From assembly GCF_020523985.1 (NCBI RefSeq), contig NZ_JAIVKM010000001.1, positions 372,001 to 436,000 of the forward strand: DNA of 64,000 bases, written 5' to 3'. The translations under genes were made by a program, and so were the position numbers. The notes beneath the pieces are model-generated. The model did not search any database. It saw only the letters and a program-made list of their open reading frames with translations, and had not been told where the DNA came from. Source of the stretch: Mangrovibacter yixingensis. Its GTDB lineage: Bacteria > Pseudomonadota > Gammaproteobacteria > Enterobacterales > Enterobacteriaceae. The number at the start of each line of letters is the position of its first letter. Positions within the stretch are counted from its first letter, which is position 1. Of the stretch, positions 19,753 through 29,946 are shown piece by piece.

Positions 19753-20907
19753 ATGAACAAAAAAATAACAGTGCTGGCGCAGGCAGTCAGCACCGCAGTG
19801 GTATTGGCTGCAATTGCAGTTCCTGCTCATGCAGAAATTACGTTGTTAAAACAGGATCCTACTGCTGGAGATCCATTAAGCCGGTTAAATTTCACTGTGG
19901 GTGGGAGTATTCGTCCTCAGTTTAATAATATGACAGGTGATGGTGATAAAGGTTCTTACAAACGTAATGGTTTTGACGGCGGTACACGTTTTCGTTTTGC
20001 GGCTGACTATTATTTGTTCGATGACGTTAGCTGGATAAGTTATTACGAACTGGGCGTTAATATTCCGGCGGTATTTAACTGGGATGACCATTATGCCAAA
20101 GGCGCAAATAATACTAACCGCCGCATGCTATATACCGGTCTGAAAAGTGATACCTGGGGTACGCTGACTTACGGTAAACAAAACAGTGTTTATTATGATG
20201 TAGTTGGTGCAAAAACCGATCTCTGGGATTATGACATGATTGCCCAAGCGCCAGGTAACGGTATCAATGGCGACTATGACGGTTCTTACCGCTCACGAGG
20301 TATGCTGAAATATAAAAAAGCAGTGGGTGATGTTGACCTGTATGGTGCCTGGTTATTTAACGATGACGAATATTTGCCTGGCGATGGCCTGCGCTACAAA
20401 CGTAAAGGCGGCGGCTCGTTGGGGGTGGATTATCACATCACCAAAGACCTCACTTGGGGTACAGCCTGGAACATGACCCGTGCTGAAATGCGTGACCCTT
20501 CTAACGGTGACAGCAAAACCCAGAACCAGAATATTTTAGGTACAGCATTGAGCTGGAAACCGGATAACTGGACGTTCTCCTTCGGTGGTGGCTGGTATCA
20601 GAACTTCCTGGTCTCCAAGAAAAGCACTGTTAATGACTACTTTGCTGGTGACGCCTGGGGTATTGAATACTTTGCCGGGTACAAATTCCCGATTGGTCAG
20701 TATGGCCTGCAGTCTGTTCAGCCTTACTTTATGGGCGACCGCCTGGAATACGTCAACGACAGAAATTACCAACGTATTGATAATGGCCTTGGGGTTAGCT
20801 TCCAACTGGATTACGGCTTCCGGGTTGATTACGAACACGTATTTACCTCCAGCACCGATAAAACGCTGGGAGATATGAACCTGGTACGTCTGCGTTACGA
20901 CTTCTGA
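19753..20907 (+). CDS. Outer-membrane porin-family protein
   Basis: 384 residues with a cleavable signal peptide (MNKKITVLAQAVSTAVVLAA, cleaved near AHA-EI) and a C-terminal Phe (VRLRYDF), as required for outer-membrane beta-barrel insertion. Alternating hydrophobic strands rich in Tyr/Trp/Gly and the LTYGKQNSVYYDVVGAKTD block resemble Gram-negative general porins, though it is not OmpC/OmpF itself. It is a monocistronic gene with AAGGAA upstream and a strong terminator. It occupies the slot after ybbP where E. coli has rhsD. Substrate range unknown. Confidence 0.8.
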   Translation: MNKKITVLAQAVSTAVVLAAIAVPAHAEITLLKQDPTAGDPLSRLNFTVGGSIRPQFNNMTGDGDKGSYKRNGFDGGTRFRFAADYYLFDDVSWISYYELGVNIPAVFNWDDHYAKGANNTNRRMLYTGLKSDTWGTLTYGKQNSVYYDVVGAKTDLWDYDMIAQAPGNGINGDYDGSYRSRGMLKYKKAVGDVDLYGAWLFNDDEYLPGDGLRYKRKGGGSLGVDYHITKDLTWGTAWNMTRAEMRDPSNGDSKTQNQNILGTALSWKPDNWTFSFGGGWYQNFLVSKKSTVNDYFAGDAWGIEYFAGYKFPIGQYGLQSVQPYFMGDRLEYVNDRNYQRIDNGLGVSFQLDYGFRVDYEHVFTSSTDKTLGDMNLVRLRYDF

Positions 20908-20913
20908 TAAAAA

Positions 20914-20942
20914 AAAGACAAGCGCGTTATGCGCTTGTCTTT
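20914..20942 (+). terminator. Strong terminator after the porin gene
   Basis: A perfect 12-bp stem AAAGACAAGCGC/GCGCTTGTCTTT with a GTTAT loop starts 7 bases past the stop. A-run on one side and TTT on the other suggest bidirectional action toward purK. Confidence 0.9.
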
Positions 20943-21019
20943 ACTCTGCAGACCCCAGCTACTTCCTGCTCACCGCCAACAGGTAAACTGACGGCTGTGC
21001 ACTGAACCCGCTTTAACGG

Positions 21020-22084
21020 TTACTGCAACTGCAATTGTGCCCAGGCAATGCCGCTGGCGTACTCTTCTGGTAATAACGGGATCAACGCTTCCAGTGAGGC
21101 TGAAAGATGCCCTTTATCGGTATCTGACAGATTCAAGTGGCCCACTTTACGGCCTGGGCGCACTTCTTTTTCGTACCAGTGCAGGTGAACCAGTGGTAAT
21201 TTGAGCCACTCCCAACTGCGTGGTGTGCCAATCAGGTTAATCATTACTGAAGGCGCGCTGACCACCGGGCGCGGCAATGGTAAATCCAGTATTGCACGCA
21301 GGTGCAGCTCAAACTGGCTGATGGAAGCGCCATTTTGTGTCCAGTGACCACTATTGTGAACGCGAGGAGCCAGTTCGTTAATCAGCAACCCGGCTGGCGT
21401 TACAAAACACTCCATTGCCATCACGCCGACATAACCCAGTTCATCCATAATGGCAGACAACATGGACTCAGCCTGGTTCTGCTGCTCAGCACTGGCGGAA
21501 GGGAACGCCACACTGGCACGCAGGATCCCGTCCTGATGCAGGTTGTGGGTGAGAGGGTAGAACACCTTTGTGCCATCTTTAGCGCGAGCGCCAACCAGTG
21601 ACACCTCGCCAGAGAACTTAATGCCTTTCTCAACAATACACTCGCCGTAGCACTCAGCAGGCAGGTTGTCTGTTTCACCTGGGCGCAAACGCCACTGGCC
21701 ACGCCCGTCATAGCCGCCCACGCGGCGTTTAACTATCGCCAGTTCACCCGCAAGGGCAAATACGGCAGGCCACTCTTGTTCAGAGGCGAGTAATTGCCAG
21801 GGCGCGGTGGGTAATTGCAATTTATCGAACAATTGCTTTTGTGTCAGGCGGTCGGCAATTACCGGAAAAACATCCCGGTTAACAAATGCCGGGTGATTAG
21901 CCAGCTCACGCGTTAACGGGGTTTCCGGCCAGCGCTCAATTTCAGCGGTAATGACACTGTGCTGCCATGGTACTGCTTGCGGGTCTGCGTCTAAACCTAC
22001 TGGCCAGACAGTAACACCAAGGGGTTCCCCAGCCTGGCGCAGCATGCGCCCTAGCTGGCCGTTACCCAGTACGCAAACTTGCAT
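21020..22084 (-). CDS. purK: N5-carboxyaminoimidazole ribonucleotide synthase PurK
   Basis: 354-residue ATP-grasp enzyme that converts AIR, bicarbonate and ATP to N5-CAIR in de novo purine synthesis. It has the N-terminal VLGNGQLGRMLRQAGEPLG, the ATP-grasp centre (KRRVGGYDGRGQW) and ELAPRVHNSGHWTQ. Its ATG overlaps the purE stop by one base (TAATG), so the pair is translationally coupled. Confidence 0.97.
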   Translation of the reverse strand: MQVCVLGNGQLGRMLRQAGEPLGVTVWPVGLDADPQAVPWQHSVITAEIERWPETPLTRELANHPAFVNRDVFPVIADRLTQKQLFDKLQLPTAPWQLLASEQEWPAVFALAGELAIVKRRVGGYDGRGQWRLRPGETDNLPAECYGECIVEKGIKFSGEVSLVGARAKDGTKVFYPLTHNLHQDGILRASVAFPSASAEQQNQAESMLSAIMDELGYVGVMAMECFVTPAGLLINELAPRVHNSGHWTQNGASISQFELHLRAILDLPLPRPVVSAPSVMINLIGTPRSWEWLKLPLVHLHWYEKEVRPGRKVGHLNLSDTDKGHLSASLEALIPLLPEEYASGIAWAQLQLQ

Positions 22085-22593
22085 TATTCAGCCTCCCGCG
22101 GGTCCGGGTTATTCAGCACTTCTTCAGTCTGTGTTTTGCGCCAGTTTTCCAGGCGGGCATGCAGAGCGGTATCATGCTGGGCCAGAATTTGTGCTGCCAG
22201 CAACGCAGCATTTGCAGCGCCAGCTTTGCCAATTGCCAGCGTACCTACCGGGATCCCTTTTGGCATTTGGACAATGGAGTACAGGCTGTCCACACCGCTC
22301 AGTGCCGCGCTTTGTACAGGCACGCCCAACACCGGCACCAGAGTTTTGGCGGCAATCATGCCAGGCAAGTGCGCTGCACCGCCAGCACCGGCGATAATAA
22401 CCTGAAAACCATTATCCTGTGCCTGTTCGGCAAAACTGAACAGCTTATCGGGAGTACGGTGGGCGGAGACAATTTCCACATGGTGAGGAACGTCCAGAGC
22501 AGTCAGGACTTCAGCGGCAAACTGCATGGTAGCCCAGTCACTTTTGGACCCCATCACAATGGCGATACGCGCCGGGTTTTGGGTGGAAGACAT
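22084..22593 (-). CDS. purE: N5-CAIR mutase PurE
   Basis: 169-residue mutase that moves the carboxyl group from N5-CAIR to CAIR. The active-site motifs [20 protein letters not shown] and [17 protein letters not shown] are intact. The start [15 protein letters not shown] equals the E. coli start; the open frame extends 39 codons upstream without family similarity. First gene of purEK, under a PurR box. Confidence 0.97.
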   Translation of the reverse strand: MSSTQNPARIAIVMGSKSDWATMQFAAEVLTALDVPHHVEIVSAHRTPDKLFSFAEQAQDNGFQVIIAGAGGAAHLPGMIAAKTLVPVLGVPVQSAALSGVDSLYSIVQMPKGIPVGTLAIGKAGAANAALLAAQILAQHDTALHARLENWRKTQTEEVLNNPDPREAE

Positions 22594-22677
22594 GCGTCTC
22601 AAAACTCCTGTGAATAAACAAAAACAACGACAGACTGTTGCGGAGAAGGGCTCAGAGAATAGCACGTAAAACGGGCA

Positions 22678-22693
22678 AGGAAAACGGTTGCGT
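22678..22693 (-). promoter_or_regulatory. PurR operator of purEK
   Basis: The minus strand reads ACGCAACCGTTTTCCT about 85 bases before purE. This matches the PurR consensus and the E. coli purE operator. Repression of purEK by PurR with hypoxanthine or guanine is expected. Confidence 0.88.
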
Positions 22694-22729
22694 GGTGATG
22701 AAATAGGCATTCAACCGTAACGAAATGGG

Positions 22730-23452
22730 TTAAAACGGAAAGTTGATCAGTACCATCTCTTCTGCGCTAACACGAATCATTGAGCCTTCTGTATGCCAGG
22801 CCCCTAAAACGGCACGTAATGCGGGTTGACCGTTGGCTTCAAGCGCATGAATAGCCGGGCGATGCGTATGCCCGTGCACCAGCCATTGTGCCTGATGGCG
22901 GGTGAACGCTTCCTGTACTGCCTGTGGGTTAACATCCATAATCGCCAGCGACTTGTGTTGGTTCGCCTGCTGGCTGTTGGCGCGCATTTTCCGGGCGATA
23001 CGGCGGCGAATAAATAGCGGCAGAGTAAGAAACAGGCGCTGGATCCAGGGCTTATGAACTTTGTGGCGGAAATCCTGATACGCTTTGTCATCAGTACACA
23101 ATGTATCGCCGTGCATGATAACCACCGGGCGGCCATACAATGACAGGCACTGTTCCTGGGGCAGCAATGTCATACCGCTACGCCGGGCAAACGCTTTACC
23201 CAACAAGAAATCACGGTTGCCGTGAATAAAATAGACGGGTACACCCTGATTAACCAGGATGCGAATGGCATCGGCTATTTGCTGGTGAAGGGGCTCCGGG
23301 TCATCGTCACCAATCCAGGCTTCAAATAAATCCCCAAGAATATATAGCGCGTCGGCTTGTGGGGCTGTTTGTGCCAGAAAACGCAGAAAACCGGCGGTTA
23401 TCGCCGGTTCTTCTGTGCACAGATGCAAATCTGCGATAAAGAGTGTTGCCAC
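22730..23452 (-). CDS. lpxH: UDP-2,3-diacylglucosamine pyrophosphatase LpxH
   Basis: 240-residue calcineurin-like Mn-dependent phosphoesterase, producing lipid X in lipid A synthesis at the inner membrane. All metal motifs are present: [26 protein letters not shown] and HGHTHRP. The length equals E. coli LpxH. It lies just downstream of ppiB on the same strand (2 bases between them). Confidence 0.97.
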   Translation of the reverse strand: MATLFIADLHLCTEEPAITAGFLRFLAQTAPQADALYILGDLFEAWIGDDDPEPLHQQIADAIRILVNQGVPVYFIHGNRDFLLGKAFARRSGMTLLPQEQCLSLYGRPVVIMHGDTLCTDDKAYQDFRHKVHKPWIQRLFLTLPLFIRRRIARKMRANSQQANQHKSLAIMDVNPQAVQEAFTRHQAQWLVHGHTHRPAIHALEANGQPALRAVLGAWHTEGSMIRVSAEEMVLINFPF

Positions 23453-23454
23453 GA

Positions 23455-23949
23455 TTACTCGCTGACAGTCACGCTTTCAATTACTACGTCGTCTTTCGGA
23501 ACGTCCTGGTGCATACCACTGCGGCCGGTAGAAACCGCTTTGATTTTATCAACCACATCCATGCCTTCCACTACTTCAGCAAACACGCAGTAGCCCCAGC
23601 CTTGCAGACTTTCGCTGCTAAAGTTCAGGAAGTCATTATCAACAACGTTGATAAAGAATTGCGCTGTAGCAGAGTGCGGAGCCTGAGTACGTGCCATTGC
23701 CAGCGTGCCACGGGTGTTTTTCAGGCCGTTATTGGCTTCGTTCTGGATGGTGTCTTTGGTGTCTTTTTGTTTCATGCCCGGTTCAAAACCGCCGCCCTGA
23801 ATCATAAAGCCATTGATAACACGGTGGAAAATGGTGTTGTTGTAGAACCCTTCGCGACAGTAGTCCAGGAAGTTTTTAACTGTTACCGGAGCTTTATCGT
23901 CGAAAGTTTTGATAACGATATCGCCATGATTGGTATGAAAAGTAACCAT
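23455..23949 (-). CDS. ppiB: Cytoplasmic peptidyl-prolyl isomerase PpiB
   Basis: 164-residue cyclophilin. The fold motifs [31 protein letters not shown] and [15 protein letters not shown] are complete. The start at 23949 ([13 protein letters not shown]) matches E. coli; 17 upstream codons do not. It has no signal peptide, so it is the cytoplasmic rotamase B rather than PpiA. Upstream it is divergent from cysS. Confidence 0.96.
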   Translation of the reverse strand: MVTFHTNHGDIVIKTFDDKAPVTVKNFLDYCREGFYNNTIFHRVINGFMIQGGGFEPGMKQKDTKDTIQNEANNGLKNTRGTLAMARTQAPHSATAQFFINVVDNDFLNFSSESLQGWGYCVFAEVVEGMDVVDKIKAVSTGRSGMHQDVPKDDVVIESVTVSE

Positions 23950-24124
23950 GCTGTGCATCCTATTCTGCCATGTAGTGCTTAAGCCTGCGCTGCAGGCCAC
24001 AATAGCCCGTTGTTATAGCACACTCATCAGGTTCGATCACCTTGCAATGCGTGCTGCTGTAGAAAGGAAATTTGGGGTAATATAGATTATTGCTTTCTTA
24101 CCACACACATACATGGAATCGCTG

Positions 24125-25510
24125 ATGTTAAAGATTTTCAATACTCTGAGCCGTCAAAAAGAAGAATTTAAGCCTATTCATGCCGGAAAAGTTGGCATGT
24201 ACGTGTGTGGGATAACCGTTTACGACCTGTGTCATATCGGCCATGGGCGTACATTTGTGGCATTTGACGTTGTGGTTCGTTACCTGCGCTCCCAAGGTTT
24301 TGATGTTAACTTTGTGCGTAACATTACCGATATTGACGACAAAATCATCAAACGTGCTGCAGAAAACGGCGAGAGCTTTACTGCGCTGGTAGATCGGATG
24401 ATAACCGAGATGCATGCCGATTTTGATGCACTGAATATCCAGCGCCCAAGCAGTGAGCCACGCGCAACACACCATATTCACGAAATCATCGATATCGTCG
24501 AAAAACTGATTCAGCGTGGGCATGCCTACGTTGCCGAAAATGGCGATGTTATGTTCTCCGTTCTGACTGACGACTCTTACGGGCAGTTATCCCGCCAGGA
24601 TCTGGAACAGCTCCAGGCTGGTGCGCGGGTTGATGTTGCAGATGCAAAACGTAATCCCATGGACTTTGTGCTGTGGAAAATGTCCAAACCGGGGGAACCG
24701 AGCTGGTCATCGCCATGGGGAGAAGGGCGTCCAGGCTGGCATATCGAGTGTTCTGCCATGAACTGCAAGCACCTGGGCAGCCATTTTGATATTCATGGCG
24801 GGGGTTCCGACCTGATGTTCCCGCACCATGAAAACGAAATAGCTCAGTCTACTTGTGCCCACGACGGTGCCTATGTGAATTACTGGATGCATTCCGGGAT
24901 GGTTATGGTAGACCGTGAGAAAATGTCCAAATCCCTGGGCAATTTCTTCACTGTGCGTGATGTGCTGAAATATTACGACGCAGAAACCGTGCGCTATTTC
25001 CTGATGTCTGGCCATTATCGCAGCCAGTTGAACTACAGCGAAGAGAACCTGAAACAGGCACGTGCTTCCCTTGAGCGTTTATACACAGCACTGCGCGGCA
25101 CGGATAAGTCCGTTGAAGCCGCTGGTGGTGAGGCATTTAAAGCCCGTTTCTGCGAAGCAATGGATGACGACTTCAATACACCTGAAGCTTATTCTGTGTT
25201 ATTTGACATGGCCCGTGAAGTTAACCGCCTGAAAAGTGAAGATATGGCCGCAGCTAATGGCCTGGCCTCAGCATTACGCGGTATCGCCGCTATTCTGGGT
25301 ATTCTGGAGCAAGACCCGGAAACCTTCTTACAAGGTGGGGCGCAGGCAGATGACAGCGAAGTGGCTGAAATTGAAGCACTGATTCAGCAACGCCTTGATG
25401 CCCGTAAAGCAAAAGACTGGGCAGCCGCCGATGCAGCACGCGACCGTTTAAATGAAATGGGGATTGTGCTGGAAGATGGCCCGCAGGGAACCACCTGGCG
25501 CAGAAAATAA
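24125..25510 (+). CDS. cysS: Cysteinyl-tRNA synthetase
   Basis: 461-residue class I synthetase charging tRNA-Cys. It has the HIGH-type motif (CHIGHGRTF), zinc-site residues ([23 protein letters not shown]) and KMSKS ([12 protein letters not shown]). The start at [15 protein letters not shown] matches E. coli; an ATG four codons earlier is less likely. The C-terminal anticodon-binding domain ends GTTWRRK. Confidence 0.98.
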   Translation: MLKIFNTLSRQKEEFKPIHAGKVGMYVCGITVYDLCHIGHGRTFVAFDVVVRYLRSQGFDVNFVRNITDIDDKIIKRAAENGESFTALVDRMITEMHADFDALNIQRPSSEPRATHHIHEIIDIVEKLIQRGHAYVAENGDVMFSVLTDDSYGQLSRQDLEQLQAGARVDVADAKRNPMDFVLWKMSKPGEPSWSSPWGEGRPGWHIECSAMNCKHLGSHFDIHGGGSDLMFPHHENEIAQSTCAHDGAYVNYWMHSGMVMVDREKMSKSLGNFFTVRDVLKYYDAETVRYFLMSGHYRSQLNYSEENLKQARASLERLYTALRGTDKSVEAAGGEAFKARFCEAMDDDFNTPEAYSVLFDMAREVNRLKSEDMAAANGLASALRGIAAILGILEQDPETFLQGGAQADDSEVAEIEALIQQRLDARKAKDWAAADAARDRLNEMGIVLEDGPQGTTWRRK

Positions 25511-25529
25511 CAGTTTGTTTTCAGCAATT

Positions 25530-25556
25530 AAAAAAGCGGCGTTATGCCGCTTTTTT
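25530..25556 (+). terminator. Terminator after cysS
   Basis: AAAAAGCGGC-GTTAT-GCCGC-TTTTTT: a GC stem with flanking A and T runs. It probably serves both cysS and the convergent folD-ybcJ transcript. Confidence 0.9.
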
Positions 25557-25607
25557 GTCTCTGCGATTTGCCAACTGGGTTACTTATACAACCGCTGGCA
25601 ACTGCAT

Positions 25608-25820
25608 TCAGGCCTCTACAGTAACGCTGTAACCTGCAAAAGTGACGGTCTGCCCGGCAACGATTTTACAGCGTTTACGGGTTTCTGTTGCACCATCCAC
25701 CTGGACCTGCCCGTCGGCAATAACATTTTTTGCCTGAGCACCACTGTCAGTCCAGCCTTCCAGTTTTAACAAGTCACACAGTTCTACATGCGGGTGTTTA
25801 CCCAGAAAAAATGTTGCCAT
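25608..25820 (-). CDS. ybcJ: S4-like RNA-binding protein YbcJ
   Basis: 70-residue small basic protein with an S4-type RNA-binding fold (LCDLLKLEGWTDSGAQAK ... VDGATETRKRCKI), the same length as E. coli YbcJ. Its RNA target is unknown. The start overlaps the folD stop by one base (TAATG), giving a folD-ybcJ operon. Confidence 0.94.
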   Translation of the reverse strand: MATFFLGKHPHVELCDLLKLEGWTDSGAQAKNVIADGQVQVDGATETRKRCKIVAGQTVTFAGYSVTVEA

Positions 25821-26686
25821 TATTGAGCCTCTCCATCGTGGTACTCTTCACAGGCCTGGAGCGTGTTCTGGATAAGTGTCGCGACAGTCATTGGGCCCAC
25901 ACCACCAGGCACTGGCGTAATGTAAGCGGCACGGGCTGCTGCATCTTCAAATACCACGTCGCCCACCACTTTGCCGCTTTCCAGACGGTTGATACCCACA
26001 TCAACCACAATCGCGCCTTCTTTAATCCATTCACCAGGGATAAAACCCGGTTTACCAACGGCAACAACCAACAGATCCGCGTTTTCTACGTGGTGACGCA
26101 AATTTTTTGTGAAGCGGTGAGTCACTGTGGTGGTACACCCAGCCAGCAATAACTCCATGCTCATAGGGCGGCCAACAATATTAGAGGCACCAATCACCAC
26201 TGCATTCAGCCCATAGGTGTCAATATTGTAACGTTCAAGCAGTGTAACTATCCCGCGAGGAGTGCAAGGGCGCAGGCGGGGCGCACGTTGACACAGGCGG
26301 CCTACGTTATAAGGGTGGAAGCCATCCACGTCTTTATCGGGCGAGATGCGTTCCAGCACTTTGACATTATCAATACCCGCTGGTAGCGGAAGCTGAACCA
26401 GAATTCCGTCAATCTCCGGGTCTGCATTCAGTTTATCAATAAGGCTGAGCAATTCCGCTTCAGTGGTCGTTTCCGGCAGATCCCATGCGCGGGAAATAAA
26501 ACCGACTTCTTCACAGGCTTTGCGTTTGCTACCAACATAAATTTGCGATGCCGGATTTTCACCGACCAGCACAACAGCAAGGCCGGGTGCACGTTTACCT
26601 GCCGCCAGGCGAGCCTGTACTTTTTCCGCGACTTCGCGCCGTACCTGCTGCGCAATCGTTTTACCATCAATAATTGTTGCTGCCAT
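25820..26686 (-). CDS. folD: Methylenetetrahydrofolate dehydrogenase/cyclohydrolase FolD
   Basis: 288-residue bifunctional enzyme interconverting 5,10-methylene-, 5,10-methenyl- and 10-formyl-THF with NADP. The catalytic Lys is in [51 protein letters not shown] and the [11 protein letters not shown] signature follow. Length as in E. coli. It faces away from the ABC transporter operon across a 330-bp gap. Confidence 0.98.
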   Translation of the reverse strand: MAATIIDGKTIAQQVRREVAEKVQARLAAGKRAPGLAVVLVGENPASQIYVGSKRKACEEVGFISRAWDLPETTTEAELLSLIDKLNADPEIDGILVQLPLPAGIDNVKVLERISPDKDVDGFHPYNVGRLCQRAPRLRPCTPRGIVTLLERYNIDTYGLNAVVIGASNIVGRPMSMELLLAGCTTTVTHRFTKNLRHHVENADLLVVAVGKPGFIPGEWIKEGAIVVDVGINRLESGKVVGDVVFEDAAARAAYITPVPGGVGPMTVATLIQNTLQACEEYHDGEAQ

Positions 26687-27016
26687 CAGCGTGAAAATTC
26701 CATCTGTAATAAGAAAGGGAAGGGAATGTGTATATTTTGTCAGAAGCGAAGCTTGCTGTCAGTCACCAGTGCAGATTTCCTTTTGTTGGCAGGTGTAAAT
26801 CAGGGAATTCCGCACGAGCAATAACCCCAATCAGTAATTTCTGAGTGCAGTTTTACCCCAGAAAACAAGGCGAGATCAGGAAGTTGAATTTTTTTCAATT
26901 ACAGGCAGGGCTGGTTTATGCCATTTTATTTGTCCGACTATTTCCGAATCTTACAGAATGCGTCACATCGAATGGCGCGTCAGGAACACACACATTTCAT
27001 CCAGGGGAGAATATTT
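26687..27016. other. Divergent promoter region, folD / ABC importer
   Basis: 330 bases without a convincing gene. It should hold the promoters of folD (left) and the importer operon (right). There is an AT-rich hairpin GTTGAA/TTCAA near 26893. I searched for MetJ boxes (tandem AGACGTCT) and saw none, which argues against methionine control of the downstream operon. The ATG at 26918 would give a 33-residue extension upstream of a good signal peptide and is not favoured. Confidence 0.5.
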
Positions 27017-27862
27017 ATGAAACTGCGCCTCACGTTTAGCGCATTGACCAGTGCCTTGTTATTGGCCGGTAGTATTCAGGCCGCACAGGCAAACAGTGAC
27101 CCGCACACCATTGTATTTGGTGTTGCGCCTGGCCCTTATGGCGACATGGTGAAAGAAGCTATTGCCCCGTCACTGAAAGAAAAAGGCTACAAAGTTGTCG
27201 TACGTGAATTCAGTGATTATGTGCAACCCAACATGGCGCTGGCAAACGGCAGTATCGACGCCAACTTATTCCAGCACACCCTCTATTTTAATAAATTCAA
27301 AGAAGATAAAGGGCTGAAACTCACCAAGTTAATTTCGGTGCCTACTGCAGGTATGGGGCTGTACTCACATAAAATCACCAGCCTTGATCAACTGAAAAAA
27401 GGCGACATCATCACGCTGTCGAATGACCCGACAAACCTGGCGCGCGGCCTGCGGTTCTTAGCCTCATTAGGCCTGGTGACCATTAAACCCAATATCGACC
27501 CAACCAAAGCATCTGAGCGCGATATCGCTGAAAACCCGAAAGGCCTGGTCTTCAAGCCTCTGGAAGCCGCACAACTTCCGCGTACGCTTGACAGCGTAAC
27601 CGGCGCGCTGGTTAACGGTAACTTTGCCATCGCTGCAGGGTTGAAATTGTCATCAGCAATGAAGCAAGAACACCTGGATGACAACCTGAAAAATATCATT
27701 GCAGTACGCAGTGATGATGCGGATAAACCCTTTGCTAAAGATATTGTTGCGGTGGTGAAGTCACCCGCTTATCGGGCTGTAATTGATGACCCGAAAAACA
27801 ATTTCGTCAGCTTCCAAAAACCAGAATGGATGGCATCAGCCACACAAGCACAGCAGCAATAA
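27017..27862 (+). CDS. NlpA/MetQ-family periplasmic substrate-binding protein
   Basis: 281-residue solute-binding protein of the methionine-type (NlpA) family. The signal peptide is MKLRLTFSALTSALLLAGSIQAAQA, with a normal signal-peptidase I site; the lipobox cysteine of true MetQ is missing, so it should be a free periplasmic protein. The NlpA core is clear (FGVAPGPYGDM, VREFSDYVQPNMALANGSIDANLFQH, PNDPTNLARGL-like). The start is chosen from GGGGAGA seven bases upstream. It begins an operon with ATPase and permease genes. Substrate may be methionine or another amino acid. Confidence 0.88.
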   Translation: MKLRLTFSALTSALLLAGSIQAAQANSDPHTIVFGVAPGPYGDMVKEAIAPSLKEKGYKVVVREFSDYVQPNMALANGSIDANLFQHTLYFNKFKEDKGLKLTKLISVPTAGMGLYSHKITSLDQLKKGDIITLSNDPTNLARGLRFLASLGLVTIKPNIDPTKASERDIAENPKGLVFKPLEAAQLPRTLDSVTGALVNGNFAIAAGLKLSSAMKQEHLDDNLKNIIAVRSDDADKPFAKDIVAVVKSPAYRAVIDDPKNNFVSFQKPEWMASATQAQQQ

Positions 27863-27922
27863 TTCAAAATTTGATTAACCATGGCAGGCAATGACCTGCC
27901 TTTGGTGTTTCTGAGGTACCAA

Positions 27923-28936
27923 ATGATCGAGCTTGAAAATGTCTGCGTAGATTTTGATGCGGGACAGGGTCGCCACACGCGAGCAGTCGAAGGCGTGAGC
28001 CTGAAAATTGCTGCCGGTGAAATCTTTGGCATTGTGGGTACCAGTGGTGCGGGGAAAAGCACCTTACTGCGTACACTGAATGCTCTGCAACAACCCAGTG
28101 AAGGGCGGGTTACAGTCAACGGCGTTACGCTCTCGACACTCAGTGGCGTGCCATTGCGTAAAGCACGCCAGCGAATTGGCATGATTTTTCAGCATTTCAA
28201 CTTAATGCATACGCGCACTGTGGCGCAGAATGTCGCGTTCAGCCTGAAAGCTGCTGGCTGGGCCCGGGCCGACATCGCGCCCAGAGTGGCCGAAATTCTG
28301 CAGCTGGTTGGCCTTGCCGACAAAGCTAACCGTTTTCCAGTACAACTCAGTGGCGGGCAAAAGCAGCGGGTGGGTATCGCACGGGCAATCGCCAATCACC
28401 CGGATGTCTTGCTGTGTGATGAGCCAACATCGGCGCTGGATCTGGAAACTTCGGCCAATATCCTTGAATTATTGCGCCAAATTAACGCACAACTTGGCAT
28501 AACCATTGTGCTTATCACCCATGAAATGAACGTCATCAAATCGATTTGCGACCGCGTGGCTGTTATGTCTGCCGGGAAAGTCGTGGAATTGGGGGATGTG
28601 TTTGATATTTTTGCCCGCCCACAACATGAATTCACCCGCCAGTTGGTGGCGCACACGCTGAACCTGGCTCTGCCTGAACGCCTGCAGCAACACTTGCAGG
28701 GCACTCTGCTTAAAATTCAGTTTATTGGCGACAGCGCTGAGCAACCTGTGTTGTCCGAAGTGGCGGTGCAGTTCGGTGTGGCGGTGAATATTCTGCACGG
28801 CAAAATTGATTATATTGGCGAGCGTGCTCTGGGTGTGCTGGTGGTACAAATTACGGCCCCAACCCCACAGGCGGTAGACAATGCAGTTGCTCAGATTCAG
28901 GCGCGGACTGCGCAAGTGGAGGTGATCCGTGGATGA
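27923..28936 (+). CDS. MetN-type ABC transporter ATPase
   Basis: 337 residues. Walker A GTSGAGKST, Q-loop MIFQHFN, signature LSGGQKQRVGIARA, Walker B VLLCDEPTSALD and switch His in LITHEMN are all present. The last ~85 residues form the regulatory NIL domain typical of MetN, which in E. coli MetN binds methionine for trans-inhibition. The start MIELENVCVDF follows GAGGTACCAA; an ATG 14 codons upstream lacks family support. It overlaps the permease start by 8 bases. Confidence 0.92.
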   Translation: MIELENVCVDFDAGQGRHTRAVEGVSLKIAAGEIFGIVGTSGAGKSTLLRTLNALQQPSEGRVTVNGVTLSTLSGVPLRKARQRIGMIFQHFNLMHTRTVAQNVAFSLKAAGWARADIAPRVAEILQLVGLADKANRFPVQLSGGQKQRVGIARAIANHPDVLLCDEPTSALDLETSANILELLRQINAQLGITIVLITHEMNVIKSICDRVAVMSAGKVVELGDVFDIFARPQHEFTRQLVAHTLNLALPERLQQHLQGTLLKIQFIGDSAEQPVLSEVAVQFGVAVNILHGKIDYIGERALGVLVVQITAPTPQAVDNAVAQIQARTAQVEVIRG

Positions 28937-29588
28937 TTTACTGGCTGATTTAACACTGGCGTTTGGCGAAACCTTCCAAATGCTGGGCATTTCCACGGTG
29001 CTGGCGATTTTAGGCGGCCTGCCCCTTGGGTTTCTGATTTTTGTTACCGACAGGCATCTGTTCTGGCAAAACAGGGCGGTTTACCTGGTGACATCTGTAC
29101 TGGTTAATATTATTCGTTCCGTTCCCTTTGTTATTTTACTGGTGCTGTTATTGCCACTCACCCAGTTCTTGTTGGGAAATACCATTGGCCCCATCGCGGC
29201 CTCAGTACCGCTTTCTGTCGCTGCCATTGCGTTTTATGCACGCCTGGTAGACAGCGCGTTGCGTGAGGTGGATAAAGGGATTATTGAAGCGGCTGAAGCT
29301 TTCGGTGCCAGCCCGTTACGCATTATTTGCACCGTCCTGCTACCTGAAGCCAGTGCCGGGTTATTGCGCGGCCTGACAATTACTCTGGTCAGCCTGATTG
29401 GTTATTCTGCGATGGCCGGTATTGTTGGCGGTGGTGGGGTGGGCGACCTTGCTATCCGTTACGGCTACTACCGCTATGAAACCCAGGTTATGGTGGTGAC
29501 GGTAGTCGCGCTGATTGTGCTGGTCCAGGTTGTTCAGGTTCTGGGCGACTGGCTTGCCAGGCGTGCTGATAAACGCGATCGCCACTAA
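28929..29588 (+). CDS. MetI-type ABC transporter permease
   Basis: 219-residue inner-membrane permease with about five helices. The EAA coupling loop is in GIIEAAEAFGASPLRII, and GYSAMAGIVGGGGVGDLAIR is typical of MetI. It starts with GTG overlapping the ATPase stop, so it is translationally coupled. With the two preceding genes it makes a complete importer, additional to the metNIQ locus that enterobacteria keep elsewhere. Confidence 0.92.
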   Translation: MDDLLADLTLAFGETFQMLGISTVLAILGGLPLGFLIFVTDRHLFWQNRAVYLVTSVLVNIIRSVPFVILLVLLLPLTQFLLGNTIGPIAASVPLSVAAIAFYARLVDSALREVDKGIIEAAEAFGASPLRIICTVLLPEASAGLLRGLTITLVSLIGYSAMAGIVGGGGVGDLAIRYGYYRYETQVMVVTVVALIVLVQVVQVLGDWLARRADKRDRH

Positions 29589-29734
29589 TTATGCGCCAGC
29601 CTGGCGTGAGTAACGCCAGGCTTATCAATAGCCAGCAGCGATGTTTTTGCAAAGTGGCTAACCGCTGTGGCTCGCAGTTTGTGATGTGTTTGCAAGTAAT
29701 ATGCTCATTTAGCCAGCACCCGGAACAAAAGCCA

Positions 29735-29762
29735 TTGACTCACAAGGCCCTGACCGTATAAT
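29735..29762 (+). promoter_or_regulatory. Promoter of argU
   Basis: TTGACT (29735-29740) and a perfect TATAAT (29757-29762) with a 16-bp spacer, followed by a GC-rich discriminator (TTCCTCGCG). This is the pattern of a strong, stringently controlled tRNA promoter. The start would fall about 38 bases before the mature tRNA. Confidence 0.85.
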
Positions 29763-29806
29763 TCCTCGCGTTTCCAGGTGTCTACGCCGGAGATACTTGC
29801 AGTAAT

Positions 29807-29883
<77 letters not shown>

Positions 29884-29946
29884 CTTTCATTTCAACACAC
29901 AGGTACTAAAACGTATTGGATGCCTGCAAGGTAATTGCGGCCATTA

